Source of the DNA: Halobacillus halophilus
Lineage (GTDB): Bacteria > Bacillota > Bacilli > Bacillales > Halobacillaceae
Reading direction: 5' to 3'
Assembly (NCBI RefSeq): GCF_020171985.1
Contig: NZ_JAIVAL010000008.1
Coordinates: 62,001-126,000, forward strand
Length of the DNA: 64,000 nucleotides
The notes beneath the pieces were generated by a model. It made no database searches. It saw nothing but the letters and a program-made list of their open reading frames with translations, and had not been told where the DNA came from. Within the stretch, counting starts at the first letter, position 1, and each line of letters opens with the position of its first letter. Of the stretch, positions 18,001-25,611 are shown piece by piece. The position numbers and the translations under genes were made by a program.

Positions 18001-20824
18001 TTTAATAGCCAAAGATAAAATAGAAACAGATGAAATTGAAACCATTATAAAAAGCATTCGAGACATACAGCAGAAGAAAGAAATTTTAATTCAACATAGT
18101 AATGTGATGAATCAGTACTTTCCAAATTTGTGGAATGAAGATGAAGCTAGTGGAGATTGGATAGATATTGATAATGCCCTGCAGTGGATGACAGATGTAC
18201 GTGAGGCGATTAAAGAACTGCAGCCATCCCAAGAATGGCTTTCTCAAAACGCCAGTAATCTTCATGCTCATAAAAAAGAGTTTATGAGCAGTGAGCTTAA
18301 AAAAGAAATGGATAATTATACCACTGGTTTCCAGAAAACTATGAAGCATTGGGAGGCCATTGAAAAAGAGTTACTCCTTGAGGATTTTCATGAACCCTCT
18401 CGGCCGGACTGGGCTGACTATAGCAGCAAAAAGGCCTGCTCTCTCATTGACGCATTACCCCAGCTGAAAGATAATTGCCAGCTTGCTAGTGTTATTAAGA
18501 AAGCCGAAGAAGCTAGTCTGGGTAATGTAACGAAACCTTACCTGGCTGGAAAGCTGGAAAACGATAAGATTCTTTCATCTTATCTCTACGCATTTTACCG
18601 GATCAGGATCGATGGAGAGATCTCTGCACGTGAAGATTTAGCACAGTTTTCCAAGATAAGCTTTGAAAATAAGGTTGATAAATTTCATGCATTTGATGAG
18701 GAACTTAGTGAACTAACCAAACTAGAGGTGTATGTAAAATTAATGGCTCGCGTTCCGGATTTAATGAACAATTCTATCCAAACCTCTGAACCTGGCATCT
18801 TAGCCAAAGCGATTAAAAGTAAAGGAAGAGGCATTGCCATTCGTCAGCTATTTGACCGAACTAAAACCCTTCTTCCCAAAATAAAACCTTGTATGTTGAT
18901 GAGCCCATTATCTGTAGCTCAATACCTGGAACCGTCATTCCCTAAATTTGATTTAGTCATTTTTGATGAAGCCTCCCAGCTGCCCACAAGTGAAGCCATT
19001 GGCGCTATGGGAAGAGGCAAGAATGTGGTAGTCGTAGGCGACCCTAAACAATTGCCTCCTACTGATTTTTTTGGAACGAAACAGGAAGAAGAAAATTTTG
19101 ATCTGCAGGACATGGAAAGTATCCTGGATGATAGTCTTGCCGTACAGCTTCCTCAGAAGCATTTGAGATGGCATTACCGAAGTGAACATGAGAGTTTAAT
19201 ATCCTTCTCGAATAGTCACTTTTATGATAATAAATTAGTCACCTTCCCCTCTATTGATGACATTCATTCCAGAGTTTCATTTTTAAATGTGGAAGGTACT
19301 TATGACCGGGGGAAGACCAGACAGAATAAGATAGAGGCTGAGGCCATCGTCAATGAAATTTTTCTAAGGTTGCTCAACCCTGAAACCCAGGGCGAAAGTA
19401 TAGGGGTAGTCACATTCAGTCAGCCGCAGCAGACCTTGATTGAGGATATGATTGACGAGCGGCTTAGAGAAGACCCTGCTCTCGAGAAGTATTTTACAGA
19501 CGAGGTCAAAGATCCGGTCTTTGTTAAAAATCTGGAGAATGTGCAGGGAGACGAAAGAGATCTTATTCTTTTCACCGTAGGCTATGGCCCTGATCAGGAA
19601 GGAAATGTATCTTTGAATTTTGGTCCATTAAACCGAGATGGTGGATGGCGAAGGCTAAATGTTGCAGTTTCCCGGGCAAAAAAAGAGATGGTTATTTTCG
19701 CTTCCATGGAACCTGATCAAATTAACCTCTCCAAGACAAATGCTGAAGGGGTTCGTAGTCTGAGATCCTTTATGGAATTTGCAAAAAGAGGGAAAATCCC
19801 TACCCCCATTGGAAATCAAAAATCAACTAAAACAAACTCGAATGTGATTATTCCAAAAATAAAAGTCGCTTTGGAGCAACATGGTTATCAAGTAGAAACT
19901 AACGTGGGACACAGTGACTTTAAAGTAGATTTAGCCGTCGTGGATAAGAAAGATAAAGAGAAATATCTGGCTGCCATTCAAGTTGATGGACATCGATATG
20001 CTAGTTTTACAGCCACCCGGGATCGGATCAAACTCGGAGAAACGATGTTAAAGAAATTGGGGTGGCACATGATCAAAGTGTGGTCCGTCGAATGGTGGCA
20101 TAATGAAGAAAAGCAAATGGACGATTTGTTAGCCGAGCTTCATGAAATTGAAAAACTTCCTCGAGATACAGAGCAGTTTAAAAAAGTTCCTCCTGTTAGG
20201 AAGGATAAAGAAACCATACAGGATAAGATCAGTAACCTTACTATACCTACTGCTTCAAAACAGCAGGTAAGCTATTATGTTCCAACGGTGTTAGAAGAGG
20301 TAAACATTTCGAATGATTATTTCTACACTCTTGAAGGTAAACCAATTATTCAGGAGCAGATCAAAACAATCATTGAAAATGAAGCACCTGTTAGCTTTTC
20401 AAAGTTATCCAAAACCATTATTAATGCGTGGGGTTTCACCAGAAGTGGGGCTATGCTGGATAAAGTCATAAAGGACACCTTAAGGGGGTTGATGGCTTAC
20501 GAAACCATGGAAGATGACAGGAAGTTTCTATGGAAGGATGCGGAACAAATCGAAGTCTATCGTGAATTCCGTGTGAAGGAAAAGCATCGCAGAAGTTTAG
20601 AAGACATTAGTACGGTTGAATATTCCAATGGCGTGATTCAAATTATGAAAACAGCTCTTCGACTGCCTAAGGCTGATTTAATGAGAGAGATTTCTAAACA
20701 GCTGGGTTACAGCAGGACCAGCACGAAGGCGGAGGTATATGTAAAGAAAGCCCTAGATTTAAATGTGGAGAAGGGATGGATTCGAGAGGATTCTGAGGGG
20801 TATATTGAGTTTATTGGGGGTTAA
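15005..20824 (+). CDS. hheA: DUF4011-SF1 helicase-nuclease protein of the Hhe antiviral type
   Basis: Very large single-gene defence candidate of 1939 residues; the start is GTG with GAGGTGG seven bases upstream. In order: an N-terminal region with a transglutaminase-like Cys/His pair (C218 in GTCLDL, H244 in FFQGHAYPAFW); a DUF4011-like segment from about 377 (YWQNKLIDMSLRNNLLNY); and a split SF1 helicase with Walker A GPPGSGKS (682-689), DEAS (1321-1324), GDPKQLPP (1345-1352), VQGDERD (from 1514) and VAVSRAK (about 1553). Then a Vsr/MTES_1575-like nuclease fold (about 1620-1705, D1642 to WSVEWW) and DUF3320-like C-terminal repeats. A long helical insert lies between Walker A and B. The usual acidic residue of the nuclease motif reads Q1659. 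The DUF4011-helicase-Vsr architecture was reported as the phage-defence system Hhe. Lies alone with its own promoter and terminator in the island. Confidence 0.85.
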   Translation: MEKLISCDCEYDERVCFALQQNHVPFINRLTLENPSKEKYNGIKITLTSNPSFFETKTIYLDSLNPEESIELKPDIQLSADYLSNLEESMKGYFSIKIEMGELEVYQKNLAVDILSFDSWPGSSVIPEIISSFVTPNRPFIMEIIKQASGIMHKNTGISSMDGYQSGDPNRVIAQLSAIYSAISEQRITYANPPASFEAEGQKVRFPDLIKKHKLGTCLDLTLLYAACAEAIGIHPLIVFFQGHAYPAFWLKEFASPESYQDDKSILTKSMAGGINEVIAVESTYLTDEHSTFSSAVQAAESSLNKPYYFHFFVDVRRSRIGQIKPLSLKFSPDSNMQVEVQPEEPVRINSNFAFEKVEVIPEDEHSAIHPDDSQDKITYWQNKLIDMSLRNNLLNYRIQSQGIPVVTSDIDKIEDILAMGKKVFIEPLPNEWRNRIRDFKDQKELVNSKILSEDVKNNRLRSLHSEVKLEKELVKLYRKAKNTLEETGANSLFIALGFLKWFDPKSPSMERFAPILLLPVDLVRLSAKKGYYIRARDEEIQINISLIEYLKQSFGIDASMLYTIPKDEHGADVRKVLTNMRRMIMQMKNWDVYEEASIGVFSFSKFVMWNDLVNHSEELKKNKIVKSLIEGSYSNPHDETFNYLTRKDDEETRVYAPLSSDGSQTEAILATSSDKSFVLHGPPGSGKSQTITNMISHALATGKSVLFVAEKMAALNVVQNRLASLGLDDFCLEVHSNKGQKKDILKQLEKSFDLHKEVKGTNWERKFEEVKSLKKELNKYVDELHQRTSLGQSVFEMIETYSKIAAPEELIEFEKKPVMQMDEIKLRRTKQIIEELEVISKACGRVKDNPWLGIKQTHYSLSLHDALKEELTGIQYEKEKLLSLDRSLAELGFSHSLKDHSWYLFIYKMIPFLHNLPDAELKLIGEEQFESVKSEINKVIRAGESHDEAKGKIEDRFDPSILKLDAETLLQNFRVAENSWFLQEMLDKMKIKKELKKYLIAKDKIETDEIETIIKSIRDIQQKKEILIQHSNVMNQYFPNLWNEDEASGDWIDIDNALQWMTDVREAIKELQPSQEWLSQNASNLHAHKKEFMSSELKKEMDNYTTGFQKTMKHWEAIEKELLLEDFHEPSRPDWADYSSKKACSLIDALPQLKDNCQLASVIKKAEEASLGNVTKPYLAGKLENDKILSSYLYAFYRIRIDGEISAREDLAQFSKISFENKVDKFHAFDEELSELTKLEVYVKLMARVPDLMNNSIQTSEPGILAKAIKSKGRGIAIRQLFDRTKTLLPKIKPCMLMSPLSVAQYLEPSFPKFDLVIFDEASQLPTSEAIGAMGRGKNVVVVGDPKQLPPTDFFGTKQEEENFDLQDMESILDDSLAVQLPQKHLRWHYRSEHESLISFSNSHFYDNKLVTFPSIDDIHSRVSFLNVEGTYDRGKTRQNKIEAEAIVNEIFLRLLNPETQGESIGVVTFSQPQQTLIEDMIDERLREDPALEKYFTDEVKDPVFVKNLENVQGDERDLILFTVGYGPDQEGNVSLNFGPLNRDGGWRRLNVAVSRAKKEMVIFASMEPDQINLSKTNAEGVRSLRSFMEFAKRGKIPTPIGNQKSTKTNSNVIIPKIKVALEQHGYQVETNVGHSDFKVDLAVVDKKDKEKYLAAIQVDGHRYASFTATRDRIKLGETMLKKLGWHMIKVWSVEWWHNEEKQMDDLLAELHEIEKLPRDTEQFKKVPPVRKDKETIQDKISNLTIPTASKQQVSYYVPTVLEEVNISNDYFYTLEGKPIIQEQIKTIIENEAPVSFSKLSKTIINAWGFTRSGAMLDKVIKDTLRGLMAYETMEDDRKFLWKDAEQIEVYREFRVKEKHRRSLEDISTVEYSNGVIQIMKTALRLPKADLMREISKQLGYSRTSTKAEVYVKKALDLNVEKGWIREDSEGYIEFIGG

Positions 20825-20832
20825 TGGTAACT

Positions 20833-20866
20833 AGGAGTCCTATCTCGTATAGGACTCTGTTTTTAT
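20833..20866 (+). terminator. Intrinsic terminator of the Hhe-like gene
   Basis: Perfect 9-bp stem GAGTCCTAT/ATAGGACTC with a 5-base loop, then TGTTTTT. Confidence 0.88.
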
Positions 20867-21305
20867 TGGTTCTGTTATAGTTTAGTGATGATTACTAGCA
20901 AAATTATAATTCGTGTTCTGAATGGACTAGGTCCATTTAATTAATCAAGCTTTTCATTCATTTTATTTAGTTCATTAAAATTTTAATTTTGTGCTATAAA
21001 TACATACTGCTCCCCGGTAAATTTACTCTATGTACTTAGAATTTTTACTTACACAAGCAGTGGTTCTTTATTATAGTTCACCCCCACTAAAGAAGGATTT
21101 TGAATTCAATATCAAAAGTATAATTTATATGGAGGATTCCTTTTCCCCACATTATTTTATAGTTAAATATATCTTTAAATGTTGCTTCCAAGTGTAAAAT
21201 TTCATAACATAGATAAAGGAGCAAATCACTATGATATGCCCCCGTTACTTATTTCTTCAAAAGTTGATACTCATTTAATGCGTAATAGACTTTAACATGC
21301 AAAGA
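20867..21305. other. AT-rich spacer between convergent island genes
   Basis: About 440 very AT-rich bases between the Hhe-like gene and the convergent GTPase gene. No ORF, RNA or repeat recognised. Confidence 0.6.
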
Positions 21306-22556
21306 TTATTCCTCATATCCTTTCTTATACTCTTCGGGTTTTACCTTTTTGTCATAAAAGAAATATGCTTCTGCTGATTTACCAATAGAGTATGTAGCTC
21401 CAGCAGCGATTGACCCTGATATTGCCGCGCCACCAACTGGTAACAATTTTACTAGTTGCCTTGCTCCTTCTCTTATACCAAATGCCGCCCCTATATTAAT
21501 CCCTGCTGCACTTAGATATTCAAATGCGGTATCTTTTGAAACATCTCTGCCAGATAAAGCTCCAATTATTGATATTAGCAACAACTGAAGAGGTGTCAAC
21601 AAAGCTATGTCAGATAACGGTATTGTAGAGCTACCTATACCTCCTGAAATACCGGTAAACCGCTTTATTAGTGAAGATGAGATTCCCCTTAATTGTTCAG
21701 ACCTTTTCTGTGCTTGAAAAAAATCCAATCTGGCAGACTCTTCTAAATGATTACCTATTAAATCAGACAAAGTGTTTATATTCCATAAATCACCCTCTAA
21801 TGAAGAAACAGGAACAACACCAACATAATTGCTTTCAGTCGTTTCATAACCATAATAAGGGTTATTATGGTTCAAGTTTGCTTTTTCCAAACCTAATACA
21901 TCATCAACCATATAGTTTAAAGTTTCAGTTAGAAGACCAGCTTTTTTCGCATACTCTTCAGGCGGCCACTCTCTTGGGTTTCCAATTGTATCTGCCTTAT
22001 TTAGTACTAATATAGTAGGGATTTTTAACTTATGTTCTTTTTTTACTTCCTCCATAATTTCATTATAAATTGAAAAATCATTGGATAGATTACGAGTTTC
22101 AGGAGTACTAATGACATGCATTATAACATCTGGAGAATACTTGATTATGCTATTTTTCAACACAGCCACTGCATCATCTTCTAAAGTTTCAGAGGGCTTT
22201 GTAGTTTCAAATATTCCTCTTGTATCTATAACTTGCCATGTTGAATGTGACTCTGGAAATGTGATCACATAAGGTATTGATTCAGGAGTTTGGGGCTTCA
22301 CATCATTAATAGTAGCTACTTGCTTCCCTGAAAGTGCATTTATAATTGAAGATTTCCCATGTCCACTTCTTCCCATCAACAACATAATTGGAGGTCTGCT
22401 ATCTTCCACTAACTTTCTAATTTCTTCTATAGCTGGCCCCATTACAACTCTTTTCACGAAATTCTTGTTTTCTTCATTTAAATTTCCTGCAAAAACATCA
22501 AATAACTCGTCAATAGCTTCTAACAATTCTTTTGTTTTTTCTTTATCAATTGCCAC
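21306..22556 (-). CDS. GTPase with DUF697 membrane-associated C-terminus
   Basis: P-loop GTPase of the Era/YfjP-like group. G1 is GRSGHGKSS (about residues 62-70), G3 DTRG, G4 NKAD. The C-terminal third is the hydrophobic DUF697 region (TPLQLLLISIIGALSG and GAAISGSIAAGATYS), suggesting membrane association. The frame is open to a TTG at 22562, but AGGAG seven bases before a GTG at 22556 favours the shorter start. It converges on the Hhe-like gene and is the last gene before rlmH. It is markedly AT-rich, which fits horizontal transfer. Function is unknown; membrane GTPases occur in several defence loci, so a defence role is only a suggestion. Confidence 0.8.
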   Translation of the reverse strand: MAIDKEKTKELLEAIDELFDVFAGNLNEENKNFVKRVVMGPAIEEIRKLVEDSRPPIMLLMGRSGHGKSSIINALSGKQVATINDVKPQTPESIPYVITFPESHSTWQVIDTRGIFETTKPSETLEDDAVAVLKNSIIKYSPDVIMHVISTPETRNLSNDFSIYNEIMEEVKKEHKLKIPTILVLNKADTIGNPREWPPEEYAKKAGLLTETLNYMVDDVLGLEKANLNHNNPYYGYETTESNYVGVVPVSSLEGDLWNINTLSDLIGNHLEESARLDFFQAQKRSEQLRGISSSLIKRFTGISGGIGSSTIPLSDIALLTPLQLLLISIIGALSGRDVSKDTAFEYLSAAGINIGAAFGIREGARQLVKLLPVGGAAISGSIAAGATYSIGKSAEAYFFYDKKVKPEEYKKGYEE

Positions 22557-22829
22557 TAACAATCTCCTCTCGTATAGAAAAGTTTTTGAAGCTTCTTGCG
22601 GTCTTGAAATGTTCTAATATGCCTATATAATTCGACATAAAAGCCAAACTTCCTTGTTTATTAGTAAAAGCTTTATTAATTAATAAAATGTAATGTTCCA
22701 TTTGTAATTAAAATAGAGAATAAACCAATAGTGTCCCACAACACAGTGTGAAGCTCTTTTTTTGTTAGTCATGAACCCTAAACTTTAACAGAGGAAACAT
22801 TTTTGATATCCAAATAATTCTATTGAACG

Positions 22830-23309
22830 TTATTTATGATAAGGCTCCCCCTTCATAATCTTAAACGCCCGGTACACCTGCTCCACCAGCATCAAACGCA
22901 TCAACTGATGCGGAAACGTCATCTTAGAAAATGACAGGCTAAAGTCACTCCGCTTCAGCACCTCGTCACTCAACCCAAGCGATCCGCCAATCACAAACGC
23001 CACTTTACTCTTTCCATATGTCGCAAGACTGTCCATATGACTGGCAAGCTTCTCAGAAGTCAGCTGTTTCGCTTCAATTTCAAGCGTCATCACATACGTG
23101 TCCTGGGAAATCTTAGACAGGATCCGCTCCCCTTCTTTCTGCTTCACTTCTTCCATTTGAGCTTCACTCAGGTTTTCTGGTGCTTTCTCATCCGGAACTT
23201 CGATAATGTCCACTTTGGCATATGGGCCGAGTCGTTTCACATATTCTTCGATTCCCTGTTTTAAGTATTTTTCTTTTAGTTTTCCGACAGTCACGATTGT
23301 AATTTTCAT
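22830..23309 (-). CDS. rlmH: 23S rRNA pseudouridine(1915) N3-methyltransferase RlmH
   Basis: SPOUT-class methyltransferase (the SCC target 'orfX' of staphylococci) that modifies m3-pseudouridine 1915 of 23S rRNA. All 159 residues are present, from [16 protein letters not shown] through the SAM-knot FVIGGSLGL to the C-terminal [17 protein letters not shown]. The 3' end encodes the TATCATAA core used for insertion, and the coding sequence remains intact after integration, as expected for an SCC target. In B. subtilis this gene (yydA) follows htrC; here about 10 kb of other genes separates it from htrA. Confidence 0.97.
   Translation of the reverse strand: MKITIVTVGKLKEKYLKQGIEEYVKRLGPYAKVDIIEVPDEKAPENLSEAQMEEVKQKEGERILSKISQDTYVMTLEIEAKQLTSEKLASHMDSLATYGKSKVAFVIGGSLGLSDEVLKRSDFSLSFSKMTFPHQLMRLMLVEQVYRAFKIMKGEPYHK
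22834..22847 (+). repeat. SCC-type attachment repeat att3 at the rlmH 3' end
   Basis: TTATGATAAGGCTC, lying within the last codons of rlmH (reverse complement reads through EPYHK). Right end of the island and the junction with the intact host gene. Confidence 0.82.
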
Positions 23310-23525
23310 AGGTAAATCCTCCGTAATTTATGTTGGTTTTAGTGTATCACAAAACCTGCAGGCTCAACCTTTCCCTGGGAACGCTTATACCCTCTGCTCC
23401 AGCACTTCTTTTATACGATAAAGACTCGCTCTCTGTAAGAAAACCTTTTCATTAGTAAAACCCTTACAAAAACGCTACCATTATAATCAATACCTATTTT
23501 TGTCATATTAAAAGGAGGAATTCTA

Positions 23526-24503
23526 ATGAAATGGGGCATCATGAGTGCCGCGAATATCGCCAAGAAAATGGTGATTCCAGCCATTCAACGTGCAGAAAAT
23601 GCGGAGATAGAAGCCATTGCCAGCTTGAGCGGAAATGCTGAAGAAACCGCCGCATCCTTCGATATCCCGAAAACGTATGATACATATGAAGGGCTGCTTG
23701 CCGATGAGGAAGTGGAGGCCGTGTATATTCCGCTTCCAAATCATCTTCATAAAGAATGGACCATTAAAGCCGCTCGTGCAGGGAAGCACGTGTTGTGCGA
23801 GAAGCCTGCCGCCTTGAGCCGGGCGGACGTCGAAGACATGATTGAGGCTTGTAACGAAAATGGTGTCTATTTCCTGGAAGCGTTCATGTACCAATTCCAC
23901 CCTCAGCACCAGCGTGTTAAAGAGTTGATTCAGGAGGGGCATATTGGAGATGTTCGGTTGATCAAGCCCACCTTTTCGTTCAACCTGGATCCATCAAGCT
24001 ACAATATTCGCCTGGACGCTGACAAGGGCGGGGGCGCTCTTTGGGATCTGGGATGTTACGGGGTCCACTCAGCTTTAAATCTTGTAAATGAACAAGTGAA
24101 AGACTGGAATGTTTCATCCAGTATTCACCCCACTTACCATGTGGACACGACGACATTGGCCGCCCTTACATTAGAGAATGATGTGAAAGTATCCATCGAA
24201 TGCAGCTTTGACGTGCTATTCCGAGATGAATATCAGGTAGTAGGAACAGAAGGGATGATCCACGTCCACCACGCCTATCGACCCGATGCGAAAGAACACT
24301 TAGGAAAGATCACCTTAACCAAAGTTAATGGAGAAAAGCTGGTTTATCATGAAACAGGGGATCAATACCGCCTCCAGGTGGAAACGTTTATGAATGCGAT
24401 TAACAACCAGGAATCTTTACAACCCTATCATGAAGCAACCAAAACATATCTGGATGTCGTAGAGAAATTACAGGAAGAGATGAGTAAACAAACCAATCAT
24501 TAA
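23526..24503 (+). CDS. Gfo/Idh/MocA family oxidoreductase
   Basis: NAD(P)-dependent sugar or inositol-type dehydrogenase, 325 residues. It has an N-terminal Rossmann fold (KWGIMSAANIAKKMVIPAI), the family EKP motif (92-94 in CEKPAAL), and a C-terminal alpha/beta domain with DLGCYGVHSALNL. It closely resembles the D-xylose 1-dehydrogenase/glucose-fructose oxidoreductase subgroup, but substrate cannot be read from sequence. A good AGGAGG lies before the ATG. Single-gene unit ending in a palindromic terminator. Confidence 0.88.
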   Translation: MKWGIMSAANIAKKMVIPAIQRAENAEIEAIASLSGNAEETAASFDIPKTYDTYEGLLADEEVEAVYIPLPNHLHKEWTIKAARAGKHVLCEKPAALSRADVEDMIEACNENGVYFLEAFMYQFHPQHQRVKELIQEGHIGDVRLIKPTFSFNLDPSSYNIRLDADKGGGALWDLGCYGVHSALNLVNEQVKDWNVSSSIHPTYHVDTTTLAALTLENDVKVSIECSFDVLFRDEYQVVGTEGMIHVHHAYRPDAKEHLGKITLTKVNGEKLVYHETGDQYRLQVETFMNAINNQESLQPYHEATKTYLDVVEKLQEEMSKQTNH

Positions 24504-24511
24504 TGCATTTA

Positions 24512-24560
24512 AAACCACCTCAGGTCATCCATAATATGGATGACCTGAGGTGGTTGTTTT
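24512..24560 (+). repeat. Palindromic repeat copy 1, acting as terminator
   Basis: A perfect long stem built of CCACCTCAGGTCATCCAT and its complement with a 2-base loop, followed on the plus strand by TTGTTTTTT. The same arm sequence recurs at 25552, 27950 and 47175. Likely terminates the oxidoreductase gene and perhaps the convergent ribokinase. Confidence 0.88.
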
Positions 24561-24570
24561 TTCCTTTATT

Positions 24571-25455
24571 TTAGTTCTCTTTCATGAAGCGTTCCACAGC
24601 TGCCTGGGTCGGCATCCCGCTTTGAGCTCCTTTCCGTGTAGCCGATAAAGCAGCGGCTGCATTCGCTATCCTGACGGAATCATCAAGCGTGTCTCCACGT
24701 CCAAGATAGGCAGCCAGAGCTCCATTAAAGGTATCACCGGCACCTGTAGGATCTTCTACGTTCACTGGGTAGCCTGGAATCTTTAGTTCTTCTCCTTGTT
24801 GATAGATAATGACGCCCTCTTTCCCTTTCGTCGTGATCCATTGCTCCCCTTCCATTCCTTCTTGTAATTCTTTTTTGAACAGCTCTGCTTCTGTTTCATT
24901 CGGGGTTATGTAGCGAAAGGCTTCAATTACAGAAGCAGGCAGCGGCTGGTAAGGTGCAGGATTTAAGATCATCGGAATCTTTAACTCTTTGGATAAAGAA
25001 GCAAGATAAGTAATCGTGTCGAGGGGAATTTCTAACTGCGTCAGAATAATGTCGCTCTCTTTTATGACGTGTAGATGCTCCTTAATATAATCAGGAGTAA
25101 CCATTCGATTAGCTCCGGGAGCCACAATGATCCGATTATCCTGATTCGATAAGATAATCGTAGCTGTACCGGTGGACATGTTCTCCTCCATAGATACAGA
25201 CGATGTACTAATTCCCTCTTCCTTTAGATGATTTAGAAGGTTTGTACCGAAATCGTCGTCACCAACAGCGCCCAGTAAACAGACATCTGCCCCCAGACGA
25301 GCGGCGGCTACTGCCTGATTGGCTCCTTTTCCGCCTGGATATGTAGCAAAGTGGTCACCGAGCACCGTCTCTCCCTGCTTGGGCATAATGGACGTTTGTA
25401 CGGTCAAATCCATATTAATACTGCCGACTATGGTAACCTTTGGTCTCTTCTCCAT
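24571..25455 (-). CDS. rbsK: Ribokinase (PfkB family sugar kinase)
   Basis: ATP-dependent kinase making ribose 5-phosphate. The N-terminal GSINMDLTV and GGKGANQAVAAARLG (from residue 41) and the C-terminal catalytic DPTGAGDTF (235-243, base D241) are the ribokinase signatures. AAAGGAG seven bases before ATG 25455 sets the start, though the frame is open to 25557. It is 294 residues, normal for RbsK. No rbs transporter or regulator is nearby, so it may serve nucleoside-derived ribose instead; another PfkB substrate is possible. Confidence 0.87.
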   Translation of the reverse strand: MEKRPKVTIVGSINMDLTVQTSIMPKQGETVLGDHFATYPGGKGANQAVAAARLGADVCLLGAVGDDDFGTNLLNHLKEEGISTSSVSMEENMSTGTATIILSNQDNRIIVAPGANRMVTPDYIKEHLHVIKESDIILTQLEIPLDTITYLASLSKELKIPMILNPAPYQPLPASVIEAFRYITPNETEAELFKKELQEGMEGEQWITTKGKEGVIIYQQGEELKIPGYPVNVEDPTGAGDTFNGALAAYLGRGDTLDDSVRIANAAAALSATRKGAQSGMPTQAAVERFMKEN

Positions 25456-25520
25456 AAGTGAGCTCCTTTCATGCGGGAATATTCTCTCTTTAACCATCAT
25501 ACCAATACAGCTAGCACAAA

Positions 25521-25550
25521 TAAAAAAAGCACCCTTAAAGGTGCTAATTT
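25521..25550 (-). terminator. Second terminator after the M48 protease gene
   Basis: Minus-strand AGCACC/GGTGCT hairpin followed by TTTTTTT, immediately beyond palindrome copy 2. Confidence 0.8.
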
Positions 25551-25551
25551 T

Positions 25552-25594
25552 TACCACCTCAGGTCATCCAGAAAATGGATGACCTGAGGTGGTA
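25552..25594 (-). repeat. Palindromic repeat copy 2, acting as terminator
   Basis: Arms TACCACCTCAGGTCATCCA (25552-25570) and its complement (25576-25594) around a 5-base loop, with T/A runs on both sides. Same arm sequence as copy 1. Stands in tandem with the terminator at 25521. Confidence 0.88.
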
Positions 25595-25611
25595 TTTTTT
25601 GGTTGTTCCCT

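Noticed and set aside
10554-22847. Search for ccrA, ccrB or ccrC, transposases or phage integrases in the island
   Set aside because: No open frame with serine- or tyrosine-recombinase motifs was seen on either strand.
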